Assembly (NCBI RefSeq): GCF_945952055.1
Contig: NZ_CAMFHB010000048.1
Coordinates: forward strand, 1 to 47,540
Reading direction: 5' to 3'
From: an uncultured Alsobacter sp.
GTDB taxonomy: Bacteria > Pseudomonadota > Alphaproteobacteria > Rhizobiales > Beijerinckiaceae
DNA: 47,540 bases
Positions 31,248 through 41,064 of the stretch are shown piece after piece; within the stretch, counting starts at the first letter, position 1; each line of letters opens with the position of its first letter. The notes under the pieces were generated by a model. The model was not told the DNA's origin, did no database searches, and saw only the letters and a list, made by a program, of their open reading frames with translations. The position numbers were made by a program, and so were the translations under genes.

Positions 31248-31931
31248 GTGCGCGTCCTAGCCATCGACACCGCGCTCGAGGCCTGTTCGGCCTGCGTCCT
31301 CGAAACCGACACCGGCGAATCGCTCGCGCTCGAGTCCGTGCCCATGCTGCGCGGCCATGCCGAGGCCCTGGTGCCGATGATCGACCGCGTCGTCGCGGCG
31401 AGCGGCGGCGGTTTCCAGGATCTCGGCCGCATCGCGGTGGCGATCGGCCCCGGCAGCTTCACCGGCCTCAGGGTCGCGATTTCAGCGGGGCGGGCCATCG
31501 CGCTGGCCACCGGCGTGCCCTGCGTCGGCGTGACCACCCTCGCCGCGCTCGCCGCCCCCGTGATCGCCTCCGGGGTGGGCACGCTCGTCGCCGCGGCCAT
31601 CGATGCCCGCCACGGCTCGATCTATTTCCAGGTCTTCGCGCCGGCGGGCCGCACCATCGTCACGCCGCGGATCATCCCCCTGCGCGATGCCGCCCGTCAG
31701 CTGGGCACCGGCAGCGTGCGCATGGTGGGATCCGGCGCCGCCCTGCTGGCGGCCGAGGCCCGGGCGATCGGGCTCGACGCCGTGGTCGAGACGGTCGATC
31801 CGGCCGCCGACATCCGGTGGGTCGCCAGGCTGGGCTACGCCGCCAACCCCGCCCAGGCCACGCCCAAGCCGTTCTACCTGCGACCGCCGGACGCCAAGCC
31901 GCAGGACCACGTCCGCGTTCCCCGCCGCTAG
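31248..31931 (+). CDS. tsaB: tRNA threonylcarbamoyladenosine biosynthesis protein TsaB
   Basis: TsaB is the ASKHA-fold partner of TsaD in making the t6A37 modification of ANN-decoding tRNAs. The 227 residues begin with GTG at 31248 (VRVLAIDTALEACSACVLE). Signature segments AIGPGSFTGLRVAISAGRAI (about 66-85) and IDARHGSIYFQVF are seen. RimI follows after 7 nt, a common alphaproteobacterial pairing. Confidence 0.95.
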   Translation: MRVLAIDTALEACSACVLETDTGESLALESVPMLRGHAEALVPMIDRVVAASGGGFQDLGRIAVAIGPGSFTGLRVAISAGRAIALATGVPCVGVTTLAALAAPVIASGVGTLVAAAIDARHGSIYFQVFAPAGRTIVTPRIIPLRDAARQLGTGSVRMVGSGAALLAAEARAIGLDAVVETVDPAADIRWVARLGYAANPAQATPKPFYLRPPDAKPQDHVRVPRR

Positions 31932-31938
31932 GCTTGCG

Positions 31939-32436
31939 ATGCTCGGCTCGCTGCGCTCCTGGTTCCGCCGCAGGCGCATCCCGGCCCTTCGCGCACTCAC
32001 GCAGGCCGATGCCCCTGCCGTGGCCGCCCTGCATGCGGACGGCTTCCACCGGGGCTGGTCCGTCGCCGAGATCGAGGCCCTCCTGGCGGACCGCGTGGTC
32101 TTCGGCCTCGGTGCCGGTCACGGACGCTTCGCGACCGTGCTGGACGGCTTCGTGCTGTCGCGGGTCGCGGCCGGCGAGGCGGAGATCCTGACCATCGCGG
32201 TGTCGCGGCGGGCGCGCGGGCAGGGCATCGGCCGCCTGCTGATCGAGGGCCATCTGGGGCAACTCGCGACCGCCGGCGTGCGCGACGTGTTCCTGGAGGT
32301 CGACGAAGCCAATGCGCCGGCGCGGGCCCTCTACGCCCGGGAAGCCTTCGCCGAGGTGGGGCGGCGGAAGGCGTACTATGCCCGGCCGGACGGGTCCCGC
32401 GGGACGGCGCTGATCCTGCGGCGAGCCTTGGGATGA
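31939..32436 (+). CDS. rimI: ribosomal protein S18-alanine N-acetyltransferase (RimI-type GNAT)
   Basis: A 165-residue GNAT acetyltransferase. The N-terminal LRALTQADAPAVAALHADGF starts the fold. The acetyl-CoA loop is in RRARGQGIGRLLIEGHL (Q/RxxGxG). The C-terminal EVDEANAPARALYAREAF and YYARPDG are typical of RimI. Adjacency to tsaB supports the assignment. Its stop overlaps the plsC start by 4 nt. Confidence 0.92.
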   Translation: MLGSLRSWFRRRRIPALRALTQADAPAVAALHADGFHRGWSVAEIEALLADRVVFGLGAGHGRFATVLDGFVLSRVAAGEAEILTIAVSRRARGQGIGRLLIEGHLGQLATAGVRDVFLEVDEANAPARALYAREAFAEVGRRKAYYARPDGSRGTALILRRALG

Positions 32437-33251
32437 GCGCTCCCGGGGTGCGGGGCCGGATGCGGATCGCCGCGGTTCTCCTCGTGCTGGTGCCCGCCAC
32501 CCTGGCGCTCATGGGCCTGCAGGCGCTGTCCCTGCGCCTGGGGTGGCGCCTCCAGCATCGCCTGCCGACGCTGTTCCACCGCGTGGCCTGCGCGCTCCTG
32601 CGGGTGCGCGTCACCGTCGAGGGACGGCCGGCGCGGGGCCGCCCCCTGCTCGTGGTGTCCAACCACGTCAGCTGGCTGGACATCACGGTCCTGTCGACCA
32701 CGATGCCGCTCTCCTTCATCGCCAAGTCCGAGGTCGCGGGGTGGCCGGTCTTCGGGACCTTCGCGCGCCTGCAACGGACCGTGTTCATCGACCGCACCCG
32801 CCGCAAGGGCGCCGCGGAGGCCAACCGGCAGGTGGCGAGCCGCCTGGCCGACGGCGACGCCATGGTGCTCTTCGCGGAAGGCACCACGAGCGACGGCAAC
32901 CGGGTGCTGCCCTTCCGCTCGGCCGTCATCGGCGCGGCCCGCGACGCCATCGCCGAGGCCGGGCATACCGGCCACGTGCTGGTCCAGCCGCTGACCGTGG
33001 CCTACCGGCGGCGCGGAGGACTGCCGCTCACCCGGCGCGAAAGGCCTGAGATCGCATGGTACGGCGACATGGACCTGCTGCCCCACCTGTCCGCCATCAT
33101 GGCCGGCCCCCCGCTCGACGCGGTCGTGTCGTGGGGCGAGCCGTTGGCCTTCGACACTGGGACCGATCGCAAGGAGGTCACGCGCTGGCTACAGGGTGAA
33201 ATCAGGGCCATGTATCGGCGATTGACGCATGGGCGGGGCGGGGCGGACTGA
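32433..33251 (+). CDS. plsC: 1-acyl-sn-glycerol-3-phosphate acyltransferase
   Basis: A 272-residue membrane-associated acyltransferase that makes phosphatidic acid, or possibly transfers acyl groups to another lysolipid such as lyso-ornithine lipid. A hydrophobic helix lies at about 10-35. The catalytic NHVSWLD (NHx4D-type motif) is at about 76-82, FIDRTRRKG follows, and LFAEGTTSDG is the third conserved block (FPEGT variant with Ala for Pro). It overlaps rimI by 4 nt. Confidence 0.92.
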   Translation: MSAPGVRGRMRIAAVLLVLVPATLALMGLQALSLRLGWRLQHRLPTLFHRVACALLRVRVTVEGRPARGRPLLVVSNHVSWLDITVLSTTMPLSFIAKSEVAGWPVFGTFARLQRTVFIDRTRRKGAAEANRQVASRLADGDAMVLFAEGTTSDGNRVLPFRSAVIGAARDAIAEAGHTGHVLVQPLTVAYRRRGGLPLTRRERPEIAWYGDMDLLPHLSAIMAGPPLDAVVSWGEPLAFDTGTDRKEVTRWLQGEIRAMYRRLTHGRGGAD

Positions 33252-33359
33252 TCCGCCGCGGCCCCGATTGCTGGGAATCCAGTTCTCTTGAAGCCCGGAA
33301 CCGTCTAAACAGCGTGATGGGCCGGCGATCGTCGAAGGATCGTCGCCCCCTTGATTCGC

Positions 33360-34787
33360 ATGCACGGCGCCCGGGGCGGGCGTCGCCTTGACACGACGAG
33401 CGACGAACGCGGGAACGCCTTGGAGAAGAAGGTCTACGTCAAGTCCTACGGCTGCCAGATGAACGTCTATGACGCTCAGCGCATGGCCGATGTCCTGGCG
33501 CCGGAAGGGTGGAGCCAAACGGCCTCGATCGAGGAGGCCGACCTCGTCGTCCTCAACACCTGCCACATCCGCGAGAAGGCGGCCGACAAGGTCTATTCCG
33601 AGCTCGGGCGCGTCCGTGAGCTGAAGCGCGAGCGTGCCGCGGCCGGGCATGAGACCCAGGTCGTGGTCGCCGGCTGCGTGGCCCAGGCCGAAGGGGGCGA
33701 GATCCTGCGCCGCGCCCGCGACGTGGATCTCGTCGTCGGCCCGCAAAGCTACCATCGCCTTCCGGCGCTGCTGGCCGAAGCCAGGCGGACGCCGGGCGTC
33801 GTCGACACGGATTTCCCCGCCGAGACCAAGTTCGACGCGCTTCCCGCCCCCTCGCGCGACAAGACGCTGGCGCGCGGCGTGACGGCGTTCCTGACCGTCC
33901 AGGAAGGCTGCGACAAGTTCTGCAGCTTCTGCGTGGTGCCCTACACCCGCGGCGCAGAAGCGTCCCGACCCGCGGCAGCCATCGTGAGCGAGGCCGAGCG
34001 GCTCGCCTCCTCGGGCGTACGGGAACTGACCCTGCTCGGGCAGAACGTGAACGCCTATCACGGCGCGGGCCCGCAGGGCGGCGACTGGGGGCTGGCGCGC
34101 CTGCTCCAGCGCCTCGCCGAGGTCCCCGGCATCGAACGGCTGCGCTTCACAACGAGCCATCCCCGCGACATGGATGCGGAACTCATCGCCGCCCATCGGG
34201 ATTTGCCGCAATTGATGCCGTATCTGCATCTTCCGGTGCAGTCGGGATCGGACGCGATTCTCGATGCCATGAACCGCAAGCACACGCGGGATGACTATTT
34301 CAGGCTCGTCGACCGCATCCGGCGGGCGCGGCCGGACATCGCCCTGTCGTCGGACTTCATCGTCGGGTTCCCCGGCGAGAGCGACGCCGACTTCGCCGAC
34401 ACGATGGACCTGATCGCCCAGGTCGGCTTTGCCGCCTCGTTCTCGTTCAAGTATTCGCCGCGGCCGGGCACGCCGGCCGCCGACGCCGAGCGGCAGCTCC
34501 CCGAGAGCGTGAAGTCCGAGCGCCTCGCCGCGCTGCAGGCGGCGCTCGACAGGCAGGCCAAGGCGTTCAACGCCGCCACGGTCGGGCGCACGGTGGACGT
34601 GCTGCTCGAGAAGCCGGGGCGCCACCCCGGCCAGATCGCCGGCAAGTCGCCCTATCTGCAGGCCGTGCATCTGGACGGCGACGGCGCCGCGGTGGGCGAC
34701 ATCGTGTCCGTTCGCATCACGGCCACAGGGCCCAACAGTCTGTTCGGCGAGCGGGCCGACACCCCGCCGCACAGGGCCACCGCATGA
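33360..34787 (+). CDS. miaB: tRNA-2-methylthio-N6-dimethylallyladenosine synthase
   Basis: A radical-SAM methylthiotransferase acting on i6A37 of tRNA. From the ATG at 33360 it has 475 residues. The first cluster cysteines are in [19 protein letters not shown] and VVAGCVAQ. The radical-SAM motif is CDKFCSFC. The C-terminal TRAM domain ends near FGERADTPP. The start is uncertain: a TTG at 33420 ([12 protein letters not shown]) would give 455 residues, closer to the usual N-terminus. An open TTG at 33351 is least likely. Confidence 0.96.
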   Translation: MHGARGGRRLDTTSDERGNALEKKVYVKSYGCQMNVYDAQRMADVLAPEGWSQTASIEEADLVVLNTCHIREKAADKVYSELGRVRELKRERAAAGHETQVVVAGCVAQAEGGEILRRARDVDLVVGPQSYHRLPALLAEARRTPGVVDTDFPAETKFDALPAPSRDKTLARGVTAFLTVQEGCDKFCSFCVVPYTRGAEASRPAAAIVSEAERLASSGVRELTLLGQNVNAYHGAGPQGGDWGLARLLQRLAEVPGIERLRFTTSHPRDMDAELIAAHRDLPQLMPYLHLPVQSGSDAILDAMNRKHTRDDYFRLVDRIRRARPDIALSSDFIVGFPGESDADFADTMDLIAQVGFAASFSFKYSPRPGTPAADAERQLPESVKSERLAALQAALDRQAKAFNAATVGRTVDVLLEKPGRHPGQIAGKSPYLQAVHLDGDGAAVGDIVSVRITATGPNSLFGERADTPPHRATA

Positions 34788-34806
34788 GGGGGCGGCGCAG
34801 GGAGGA

Positions 34807-35889
34807 ATGTCCTTGAGACCTGAAGGCGTCGGGCGTTTCACGCGGCAGCAGGCCCCGCAGGGCGTGGTCGAAGCTGCCGAGATCAAGCTCACCTTCGAGG
34901 ACAACCGGCTCGCGAGCCTGGTGTTCGGTCAGTACGACCAGAACATCGCCCATCTCGAGCGCCGCCTCGGCATCGTGGCCAACGCCAACGGCAACCACGT
35001 CGTCATCCGCGGCAACCCGGAGATCGTCGAGCGCACCCGGCGGGTGCTCGAGCGGCTCTACGAGCGCGTCCGCGACGGCACGCCGCTGACCGTCGGCGAC
35101 GTCGACGGTGCGATCCAGGAGACCGCGCTGCAGGGCAGCCTGTTCCCGGTCGCGGACCAGGCGTCCAGCGCGTTCGAGGAAATCGGCACGCGCAAACGCC
35201 GCGTCCGGGCCCGCAACGTCGCCCAGCACGCCTATATGCGCCTGCTCAAGCGCCACGAGCTCGTCTTCGCCGAAGGGCCGGCGGGAACCGGCAAGACCTG
35301 GCTCGCCGTCGGCCATGCGGTGTCCCTGCTGGAGCAGGGCGCGGTGGAGCGGCTGGTGCTGTCTCGGCCGGCGGTCGAGGCCGGCGAGCGGCTCGGGTTC
35401 CTCCCGGGCGACATGAAGGAAAAGGTCGATCCGTACCTGCGGCCTATCTACGACGCGCTCTACGACTTCATGGAGGCGCGGCACGTCGAACGCGGGCTGC
35501 AGACCGGCATGATCGAGATCGCGCCGCTCGCCTTCATGCGCGGGCGCACGCTCACCAACGCGGTCGTGCTGCTGGACGAAGCCCAGAACACCACCACCAT
35601 GCAGATGAAAATGTTCCTGACGCGTCTTGGCGAGGGTTCGCGCATGGTGGTCACGGGCGATCCGAGCCAGATCGACCTTCCGCCCGGCCAGAAATCCGGC
35701 CTGGTGGAGGCCGTGCGCATCCTCGACGGCGTCGAGGGCATCGGCCGCGTCACCTTCGCCGAGGGCGACGTGGTGCGCCACGACCTCGTCCGGCGCATCG
35801 TGGGCGCCTACGAGGCAGATGTCCGCGCGGGCGCCGACTTGCGAGCGGGGGCAGACTCGCGCGCGGGGCAGGAGAAGCCCAGGCCGTGA
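34807..35889 (+). CDS. phoH: PhoH-family ATPase (PhoL/YbeZ type)
   Basis: A 360-residue P-loop ATPase, linked in many bacteria to YbeY and rRNA or RNA metabolism. An N-terminal KH-like region (about 30-95) precedes Walker A AEGPAGTGKTWLA (about 160) and Walker B VVLLDEAQNTT, then RMVVTGDPSQIDLP. The C-terminus carries a short repeat RAGADLRAGADSRAG not needed by the fold. GGAGG touches the ATG; a TTG two codons on (34813) has better spacing. The stop overlaps ybeY (GTGA). Confidence 0.95.
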   Translation: MSLRPEGVGRFTRQQAPQGVVEAAEIKLTFEDNRLASLVFGQYDQNIAHLERRLGIVANANGNHVVIRGNPEIVERTRRVLERLYERVRDGTPLTVGDVDGAIQETALQGSLFPVADQASSAFEEIGTRKRRVRARNVAQHAYMRLLKRHELVFAEGPAGTGKTWLAVGHAVSLLEQGAVERLVLSRPAVEAGERLGFLPGDMKEKVDPYLRPIYDALYDFMEARHVERGLQTGMIEIAPLAFMRGRTLTNAVVLLDEAQNTTTMQMKMFLTRLGEGSRMVVTGDPSQIDLPPGQKSGLVEAVRILDGVEGIGRVTFAEGDVVRHDLVRRIVGAYEADVRAGADLRAGADSRAGQEKPRP

Positions 35890-36401
35890 CGCGCATCGTC
35901 CCCGATATCGAGCAGGACAGTCCCCTCTGGGACGGTTTGCCCGAGGCCGAGACGGTGGTCTCGCGCGCCCTCGAGGCGGCGGCCGCTGGGTGCCAGACGG
36001 CGCTGCAGGCCGGCGCCGGCGTGTCGGTGCTGCTCACCGACGACGCGCACATGCGGGAGATCAACCGCGACTGGCGCAAGCAGGACAAGCCCACCAACGT
36101 GCTCTCCTTCCCGGCCGTGGAGCCGCGGCGCATCGCGTCGTCGCCCTTCCTGGGGGACATCGCCATCGCGTTCGAGACCGTCGAGCGCGAGGCGCGGGAC
36201 GAGGGCAAGGCGGTCCACGACCATCTGGCCCATCTCGCGGTCCATGGATTTCTGCATCTCGTCGGGTTCGACCACATGACGGATGCCGAGGCCGATGCCA
36301 TGGAAGGCCGTGAAATCGCGATCCTCGCGGATCTTGGAATTGCCAACCCCTACGCCGACACCGTTCCGGAGTCCTCCGGCCCGGTTCGCGCGGCCTCTTG
36401 A
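35886..36401 (+). CDS. ybeY: endoribonuclease YbeY, 16S rRNA maturation factor
   Basis: A 171-residue zinc metalloendonuclease for 16S rRNA 3' maturation and ribosome quality control. The zinc motif H-x3-H-x5-H is in HGFLHLVGFDH (about 119-129). INRDWRKQDKPTNVLSFP is the other family signature. GTG start at 35886 overlaps phoH by 4 nt. The phoH-ybeY-corC-lnt order is widely conserved. Confidence 0.97.
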   Translation: MTRIVPDIEQDSPLWDGLPEAETVVSRALEAAAAGCQTALQAGAGVSVLLTDDAHMREINRDWRKQDKPTNVLSFPAVEPRRIASSPFLGDIAIAFETVEREARDEGKAVHDHLAHLAVHGFLHLVGFDHMTDAEADAMEGREIAILADLGIANPYADTVPESSGPVRAAS

Positions 36402-36437
36402 CGCGGAAAGACCGCACGGCAGGATGTTTTCCACGCC

Positions 36438-37529
36438 ATGACTTCGAACGACAGCCAACAAGGTTCCTCTTCCGCGCGGGTAACGCCCGCGGCGGACAAA
36501 CCGCGTGACAACGGCGACGGCTTCCTCGAGCGGATGCTGGTTCGCCTCGGCCTCAAGCAGCCGGCCTCCATCCGCGACGACCTCGAGGACGCGCTCTCCG
36601 AGACCGGAGAGACGGACGAGTTCTCGCCGCAAGAACGGACGATGCTCAAGAACGTCCTCGACCTGCGCAGCAACAGGGTCGACGACGTCATGGTGCCGCG
36701 CGCCGACATCGTGGCCGTGCCCATCGAGATCAGCATGGGCGAACTGCTGCGCGTCTTCCGCACGGCCGGCCATTCGCGCCTGCCGGTCTATGCCGAGACG
36801 CTCGACGACCCGCGCGGCATGGTCCACATCCGCGACTTCCTCGACTATCTGGCCAGCAGGGCCGAGACGGAGCCGGGCAAGCGCCGCCGCAAGGTGCCCG
36901 CCGGGGCGCCGGATCTCGGCAAGGTCGATCTCTCCGCCCCGCTGTCCGGCGCCAAGATCCTGCGGCCGGTCCTGTTCGTGCCCCCGTCCATGCCCGCGCT
37001 GGACCTGCTGGTGAAGATGCAGACGCTCCGGACCCACATGGCGCTCGTCATCGACGAGTATGGCGGGACGGACGGCCTCGTTTCCATGGAGGATCTCGTC
37101 GAGATCGTGCTCGGCAACATCGAGGACGAGCACGACGAGGAGGAGACGCCCGCCATCTCGCGCACCGCGGACGGCAGCTTCCTGCTGGATGCCCGCACCA
37201 CGCTGGAGGAGGCCTCGGCCGCGTTCGGCGTCGACCTGGTCCAGGGCGAGTCCGCCGAGGACGTGGAGACGGTCGGCGGCCTGGTGGCGACCATCGCCGG
37301 CCGGCTGCCGGTGCGGGGCGAGATCATCGCCCATCCCGCGGGTCTGGAGTTCGAGGTCCTGGAAGCCGATCCGCGGCGCATCCGGCGTCTGCGGGTGCAT
37401 ACCGGCGCCGGCGGCGCCCCTGCGCAGAAGGCGCTGCCTCCCCCCACGCCCCAGCCCACGCCTTCGCCGCAGCCCGCGCCCCAGGCCGCGCGAGACGAAC
37501 CGCCGCCCGAGTCGGGCGCCGCCGCATGA
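36438..37529 (+). CDS. CorC/HlyC-family CBS-domain protein (YbeX type)
   Basis: A 363-residue cytoplasmic protein with two CBS domains (MVPRADIVAVPIEISMGELL, then RPVLFVPPSMPALDLLVKMQ, about 85-215) and a C-terminal CorC_HlyC domain (EEASAAFGVDLVQGE to IIAHPAGLEFEVLEADPRRI). Members are tied to magnesium homeostasis and ribosome function. The last 45 residues are Pro/Ala-rich and probably disordered. It overlaps lnt by 4 nt. Confidence 0.92.
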   Translation: MTSNDSQQGSSSARVTPAADKPRDNGDGFLERMLVRLGLKQPASIRDDLEDALSETGETDEFSPQERTMLKNVLDLRSNRVDDVMVPRADIVAVPIEISMGELLRVFRTAGHSRLPVYAETLDDPRGMVHIRDFLDYLASRAETEPGKRRRKVPAGAPDLGKVDLSAPLSGAKILRPVLFVPPSMPALDLLVKMQTLRTHMALVIDEYGGTDGLVSMEDLVEIVLGNIEDEHDEEETPAISRTADGSFLLDARTTLEEASAAFGVDLVQGESAEDVETVGGLVATIAGRLPVRGEIIAHPAGLEFEVLEADPRRIRRLRVHTGAGGAPAQKALPPPTPQPTPSPQPAPQAARDEPPPESGAAA

Positions 37530-39118
37530 AGGCATTGGCCCACCGTGTCATCCTGTCGTCCGGGTGGGCACGTTTTCTGATCGCGGTGGCCGCAGGCGCC
37601 CTCGGCGCCCTCGCCATGCCTCCGTTCGGCGTGCTGCCGGCGCTCGCCGTGTCGCTGCCGGTCGCGGTCTGGCTGCTGGACGGTGCCGCCGAGGGCGGCG
37701 GCCGGTTCTCCCGGGGCACCCTCGCGGCGGCTGCCTGGATCGGCTGGTCCTTCGGCTTCGGCTATTTCGTCGCGGGGCTGTGGTGGCTCGGCGCGGCCTT
37801 TCTCGTCGAGCCCGACCAGTTCGCGCTGCTGATGCCGCTCGGCGTGCTCGGCCTCCCGGCCGGGCTCGCGCTCTTCCCGGCCATCGGCTTCGTGCTGGCC
37901 CGGCTCCTGTGGACGCCGGGCGCGGCGCGCCTGTTCGCCCTCGCGGTCGGTCTCGGCGTTTCGGAATGGCTGCGCGGCACCATCCTCACCGGCTTTCCCT
38001 GGAACGAGTTCGGGATGGCGCTGGGCGCCCACCTGGTCCTCGCGCAGGGCGCAAGCGTCGTGGGCCTGCAGGGCCTGACGGCGCTGGCCGTACTCGTCTG
38101 CGCCACGCCGGCCACGCTGGGCACCGGGCGTGACGGGCGCGGGCGGTGGCTCGCCCCGGCGCTCGGGCTGGTGTGCCTCGCCGGCCTCGCGGGGTTCGGC
38201 CTGTGGCGGTTGTCGGGCCCCGCCGTTGCCACCGTGCCCGGCGTGAAGCTGAGGATCGTCCAGCCGAACGTGCCCCAGGACGACAAGTTCAGGCCGGAAA
38301 ACGCCCCGGCGATCATGAGCCGGTATCTGTCGCTGTCGGACAGGGCGACCTCGCCGCAGCGCACCGGCATCGCCGACGTGACCCATCTCGTCTGGCCGGA
38401 ATCCGCCTTTCCCTTCGTGCTGGCGCGCGAGCCCGCGGCGCTCGCCCAGATCGGCCGGCTGCTGCCGCCCTCGGGCGTGCTGGTGACCGGCGCCGTGCGC
38501 ATGACCGAGCCTTTGCCGGGCGAGAAGGGGCGCCGGTTCTACAACGCCATCCAGGTCGTCGGGCATGACGGCGTCATCGTCGACAGTTCCGACAAGGTGC
38601 ACCTCGTCCCGTTCGGCGAATACCTGCCGCTGTCGGGCCTCCTCACCAGCCTCGGCCTGCGCCAGTTCGTCAACGCACCGGGCGGCTTCGAGGCGGGGGT
38701 GCGCCGCAAGATGCTGCGCGTGCCCGGCCTTCCGCCGGTTTCCCCGCTCGTGTGCTACGAGGCCATCTTCCCCGGGGAGGTCCGCCCCGCCGAGGGCGAG
38801 CCGGGCCTGCTGTTGAACGTGACCAACGATGCCTGGTTCGGCACCACGCCGGGCCCCTGGCAGCACTTCGCGCAGGCGCGGCTGAGGACCATCGAGGAGG
38901 GCCTGCCGCTGGTGCGCGCCGCCAACTCCGGAATCTCCGCCGTGGTCGACCCATACGGTCGAATCACGGGGATGCTGACGCTCGGCGTGGAGGGCGTTCT
39001 CGACGCGAGCCTGCCCGTCGCCACGCCGCCAACCCCTTTCAGCCGCTGGCCCTTTCTTTATTGGATCGAATTAAGCGTTTTTTTGAGCTGCTCCCAGATC
39101 CGTCGGCGTAACGTTTGA
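37526..39118 (+). CDS. lnt: apolipoprotein N-acyltransferase
   Basis: A 530-residue inner-membrane enzyme that adds the third acyl chain to lipoproteins. Several hydrophobic helices fill the first 220 residues. The nitrilase-like periplasmic domain follows with Glu in WPESAFPF, Lys in DSSDKVHLVPFGEYLP and Cys in PLVCYEAIFP, the catalytic triad. The length is normal. It is the last of the coupled phoH-ybeY-corC-lnt run. Confidence 0.96.
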   Translation: MKALAHRVILSSGWARFLIAVAAGALGALAMPPFGVLPALAVSLPVAVWLLDGAAEGGGRFSRGTLAAAAWIGWSFGFGYFVAGLWWLGAAFLVEPDQFALLMPLGVLGLPAGLALFPAIGFVLARLLWTPGAARLFALAVGLGVSEWLRGTILTGFPWNEFGMALGAHLVLAQGASVVGLQGLTALAVLVCATPATLGTGRDGRGRWLAPALGLVCLAGLAGFGLWRLSGPAVATVPGVKLRIVQPNVPQDDKFRPENAPAIMSRYLSLSDRATSPQRTGIADVTHLVWPESAFPFVLAREPAALAQIGRLLPPSGVLVTGAVRMTEPLPGEKGRRFYNAIQVVGHDGVIVDSSDKVHLVPFGEYLPLSGLLTSLGLRQFVNAPGGFEAGVRRKMLRVPGLPPVSPLVCYEAIFPGEVRPAEGEPGLLLNVTNDAWFGTTPGPWQHFAQARLRTIEEGLPLVRAANSGISAVVDPYGRITGMLTLGVEGVLDASLPVATPPTPFSRWPFLYWIELSVFLSCSQIRRRNV

Positions 39119-39271
39119 CAAGCATCTGCGTTTCCCCGAAAACTCGCGTTCAACCGAGGGTCGTTTTTCTCGGTGCAGAGCCACAGCGATTTTAGATACG
39201 TGGCGATTTGGGTCATTTCAGGTTTTTCCCGCTTCCCAGGGAGCGGCCATTCATTGGGGGTCACTTTGAAC

Positions 39272-39733
39272 ATGTTGACGAAGAAGTCTCCGAATCCGAT
39301 CGACAAGCACGTAGGCAGTCGTGTCCGGATGCGTCGCGTTCTGATCGGAATGAGCCAGGAAAAGCTCGGAGAGGCCCTCGGCCTCACCTTCCAGCAGGTC
39401 CAGAAGTACGAAAAGGGCACCAACCGGATCGGTGCCAGCCGCCTTCAGCAGATCTCCAACATCCTCGGCATGCCGGTCGAGTTCTTCTTCGACGGGGCGC
39501 CGGTGGGCGAAACGGCGCAGCCGCTCGGCGAGGGCCTCCGCGAGCCGGCCGACACGCCCTACGTCGCCGACTTCCTGGCCTCGAACGAGGGCGTCCAGCT
39601 GAACCGCGCGTTCCTGCGGATCAGGGATCCCAAGCTTCGCCGCCGCGTGGTCGACCTGGTCAACGCCATTGCCGGCGAAGACGAAATCGCCCAGGCGGCC
39701 GCGGTTCCGGCGGCGCCGCCGGTCGAAGCTTAA
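39272..39733 (+). CDS. XRE-family transcriptional regulator
   Basis: A 153-residue regulator of a type usually found beside lnt and metK in Rhizobiales. The helix-turn-helix is at about 12-70 (VGSRVRMRRVLIGMSQEKLG, TFQQVQKYEKGTNRIGASRL). The C-terminus has a helical segment RDPKLRRRVVDLVNAIAGED. ATG at 39272 (MLTKKSPNPIDKHVGSRV) fits the family; the frame is open further upstream without similarity. A TTGACA at 39115 could be a -35 but lacks a good -10. It is followed by a small terminator hairpin. Target genes are not known from sequence. Confidence 0.9.
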   Translation: MLTKKSPNPIDKHVGSRVRMRRVLIGMSQEKLGEALGLTFQQVQKYEKGTNRIGASRLQQISNILGMPVEFFFDGAPVGETAQPLGEGLREPADTPYVADFLASNEGVQLNRAFLRIRDPKLRRRVVDLVNAIAGEDEIAQAAAVPAAPPVEA

Positions 39734-39738
39734 GGCAT

Positions 39739-39759
39739 CGTTCGTCAAAACGAACGTTT
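39739..39759 (+). terminator. short intrinsic terminator candidate after the XRE gene
   Basis: CGTTCG (39739-39744) pairs with CGAACG (39751-39756) around TCAAAA and is followed by TTT. The stem is short, so termination may be partial. It separates the XRE gene from metK. Confidence 0.45.
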
Positions 39760-39819
39760 CCGGCGTTGCGGCTTGACCCGACGAACGGACCCTGTCACAG
39801 ACACGGCACAACTTGGTCA

Positions 39820-39839
39820 CCCGGCTCGCAAGGGCCGGG
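39820..39839 (+). other. hairpin in the metK leader
   Basis: CCCGGC (39820-39825) pairs with GCCGGG (39834-39839) with an 8-nt loop. It ends 23 nt before the metK GTG. Control of metK translation is possible. I could not match it to a known SAM or SAH riboswitch. Confidence 0.3.
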
Positions 39840-39862
39840 CCCTTTCCGTCGAGAGGTGGTCC

Positions 39863-41053
39863 GTGGCGCGCTCCAATTACCTGTTCACCAGTGAGTCGGT
39901 TTCCGAAGGCCATCCCGACAAGGTTTGCGACCGGATCTCGGACGAAGTGGTCGACGCGTTCTTCCGGGCCGCCGCGGCCGAAGGCTGGGACCCGAGCCAG
40001 GTGCGTGTCGCCTGCGAGACGCTGGCCACGACCAACCGCGTGGTGATCGCCGGCGAGACCCGTGGTCCGGCCTCCCTCACCCGCGATTTCGTCTCCCACA
40101 TCGCACGGCTGGCGATCCGTGACATCGGCTACGAGCAGGCGGGCTTCCACTGGGAGACCTGCGACATCGAGGTGCTGCTGCACGCCCAGTCCGTCGACAT
40201 TGCCCAGGGCGTGGATTCGGCGGGCAACAAGGACGAAGGCGCCGGCGACCAGGGCATCATGTTCGGCTACGCCTGCCGCGAGACCCCGGAGCTGATGCCC
40301 GCTCCGCTCTACTACGCGCACGAAATCCTCAAGCGCCTGTCCCAGGCCCGCCGCTCCGGCGAGAGCAAGGTTCTCGGCCCCGACGCCAAGAGCCAGGTCA
40401 CGGTGCGCTACGAAAACGGCAAGCCCGTCGGCGTCACGCAGATCGTCGTCTCGACCCAGCACCTCGACGAGGCGCTGTCCTCGCGCGACGTGCGCGCCAT
40501 CGTCGAGCCCTATGTCCGGCAGGCCCTGCCGGCAGGCTGGATCTCCGACGCGACGGTGTGGCACGTGAACCCGACCGGCAAGTTCGTGATCGGCGGTCCG
40601 GACGGCGACAGCGGGCTCACCGGCCGCAAGATCATCGTCGACACCTACGGCGGTGCCGCGCCGCACGGCGGCGGCGCCTTCTCGGGCAAGGACCCGACCA
40701 AGGTCGACCGTTCGGCCGCCTATGCTGCCCGCTACCTCGCCAAGAACGTCGTCGCGGCCGGCCTCGCCGACCGCTGCACGATCCAGCTGTCCTACGCCAT
40801 CGGCGTCGCCCAGCCGCTGTCGATCTACGCGGATCTGCACGGCACGGGGAAGGTCGACGAGGGCAAGCTCGAGTCCGCGCTGATGAAGGCGATGGACCTG
40901 TCGCCGCGCGGCATCCGCGAGCATCTCGGCCTCAACAAGCCGATCTACGCCCGCACGGCCGCCTACGGACATTTCGGGCGCGCCCCGGAGGCCGATGGCG
41001 GCTTCAGCTGGGAGCGCACGGATCTCGTCGACCAGATCCGCGGCCTGATCTGA
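39863..41053 (+). CDS. metK: S-adenosylmethionine synthetase
   Basis: MetK makes S-adenosylmethionine from methionine and ATP. From GTG at 39863 ([20 protein letters not shown]) it has 396 residues. Motifs: [14 protein letters not shown] (ATP and metal site), [12 protein letters not shown] and [16 protein letters not shown] (phosphate loop). GAGAGGTGG precedes the start. An open extension 30 codons upstream is rejected. TrmB follows 11 nt after the stop; its cofactor is SAM. Confidence 0.98.
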   Translation: MARSNYLFTSESVSEGHPDKVCDRISDEVVDAFFRAAAAEGWDPSQVRVACETLATTNRVVIAGETRGPASLTRDFVSHIARLAIRDIGYEQAGFHWETCDIEVLLHAQSVDIAQGVDSAGNKDEGAGDQGIMFGYACRETPELMPAPLYYAHEILKRLSQARRSGESKVLGPDAKSQVTVRYENGKPVGVTQIVVSTQHLDEALSSRDVRAIVEPYVRQALPAGWISDATVWHVNPTGKFVIGGPDGDSGLTGRKIIVDTYGGAAPHGGGAFSGKDPTKVDRSAAYAARYLAKNVVAAGLADRCTIQLSYAIGVAQPLSIYADLHGTGKVDEGKLESALMKAMDLSPRGIREHLGLNKPIYARTAAYGHFGRAPEADGGFSWERTDLVDQIRGLI

Positions 41054-41064
41054 GCGACCGGGCG

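Noticed and set aside
35810-35880. Short repeats in the phoH 3' end (RAGADLRAGADSRAG) as a functional domain
   Set aside because: It is a small in-frame expansion at the C-terminus, likely slippage; no known motif.
39115-39145. TTGACA overlapping the lnt stop as a promoter for the XRE gene
   Set aside because: No acceptable -10 box lies 16-18 nt downstream; the sequence there is GAAAACT. It is kept only as a remark in the XRE entry.
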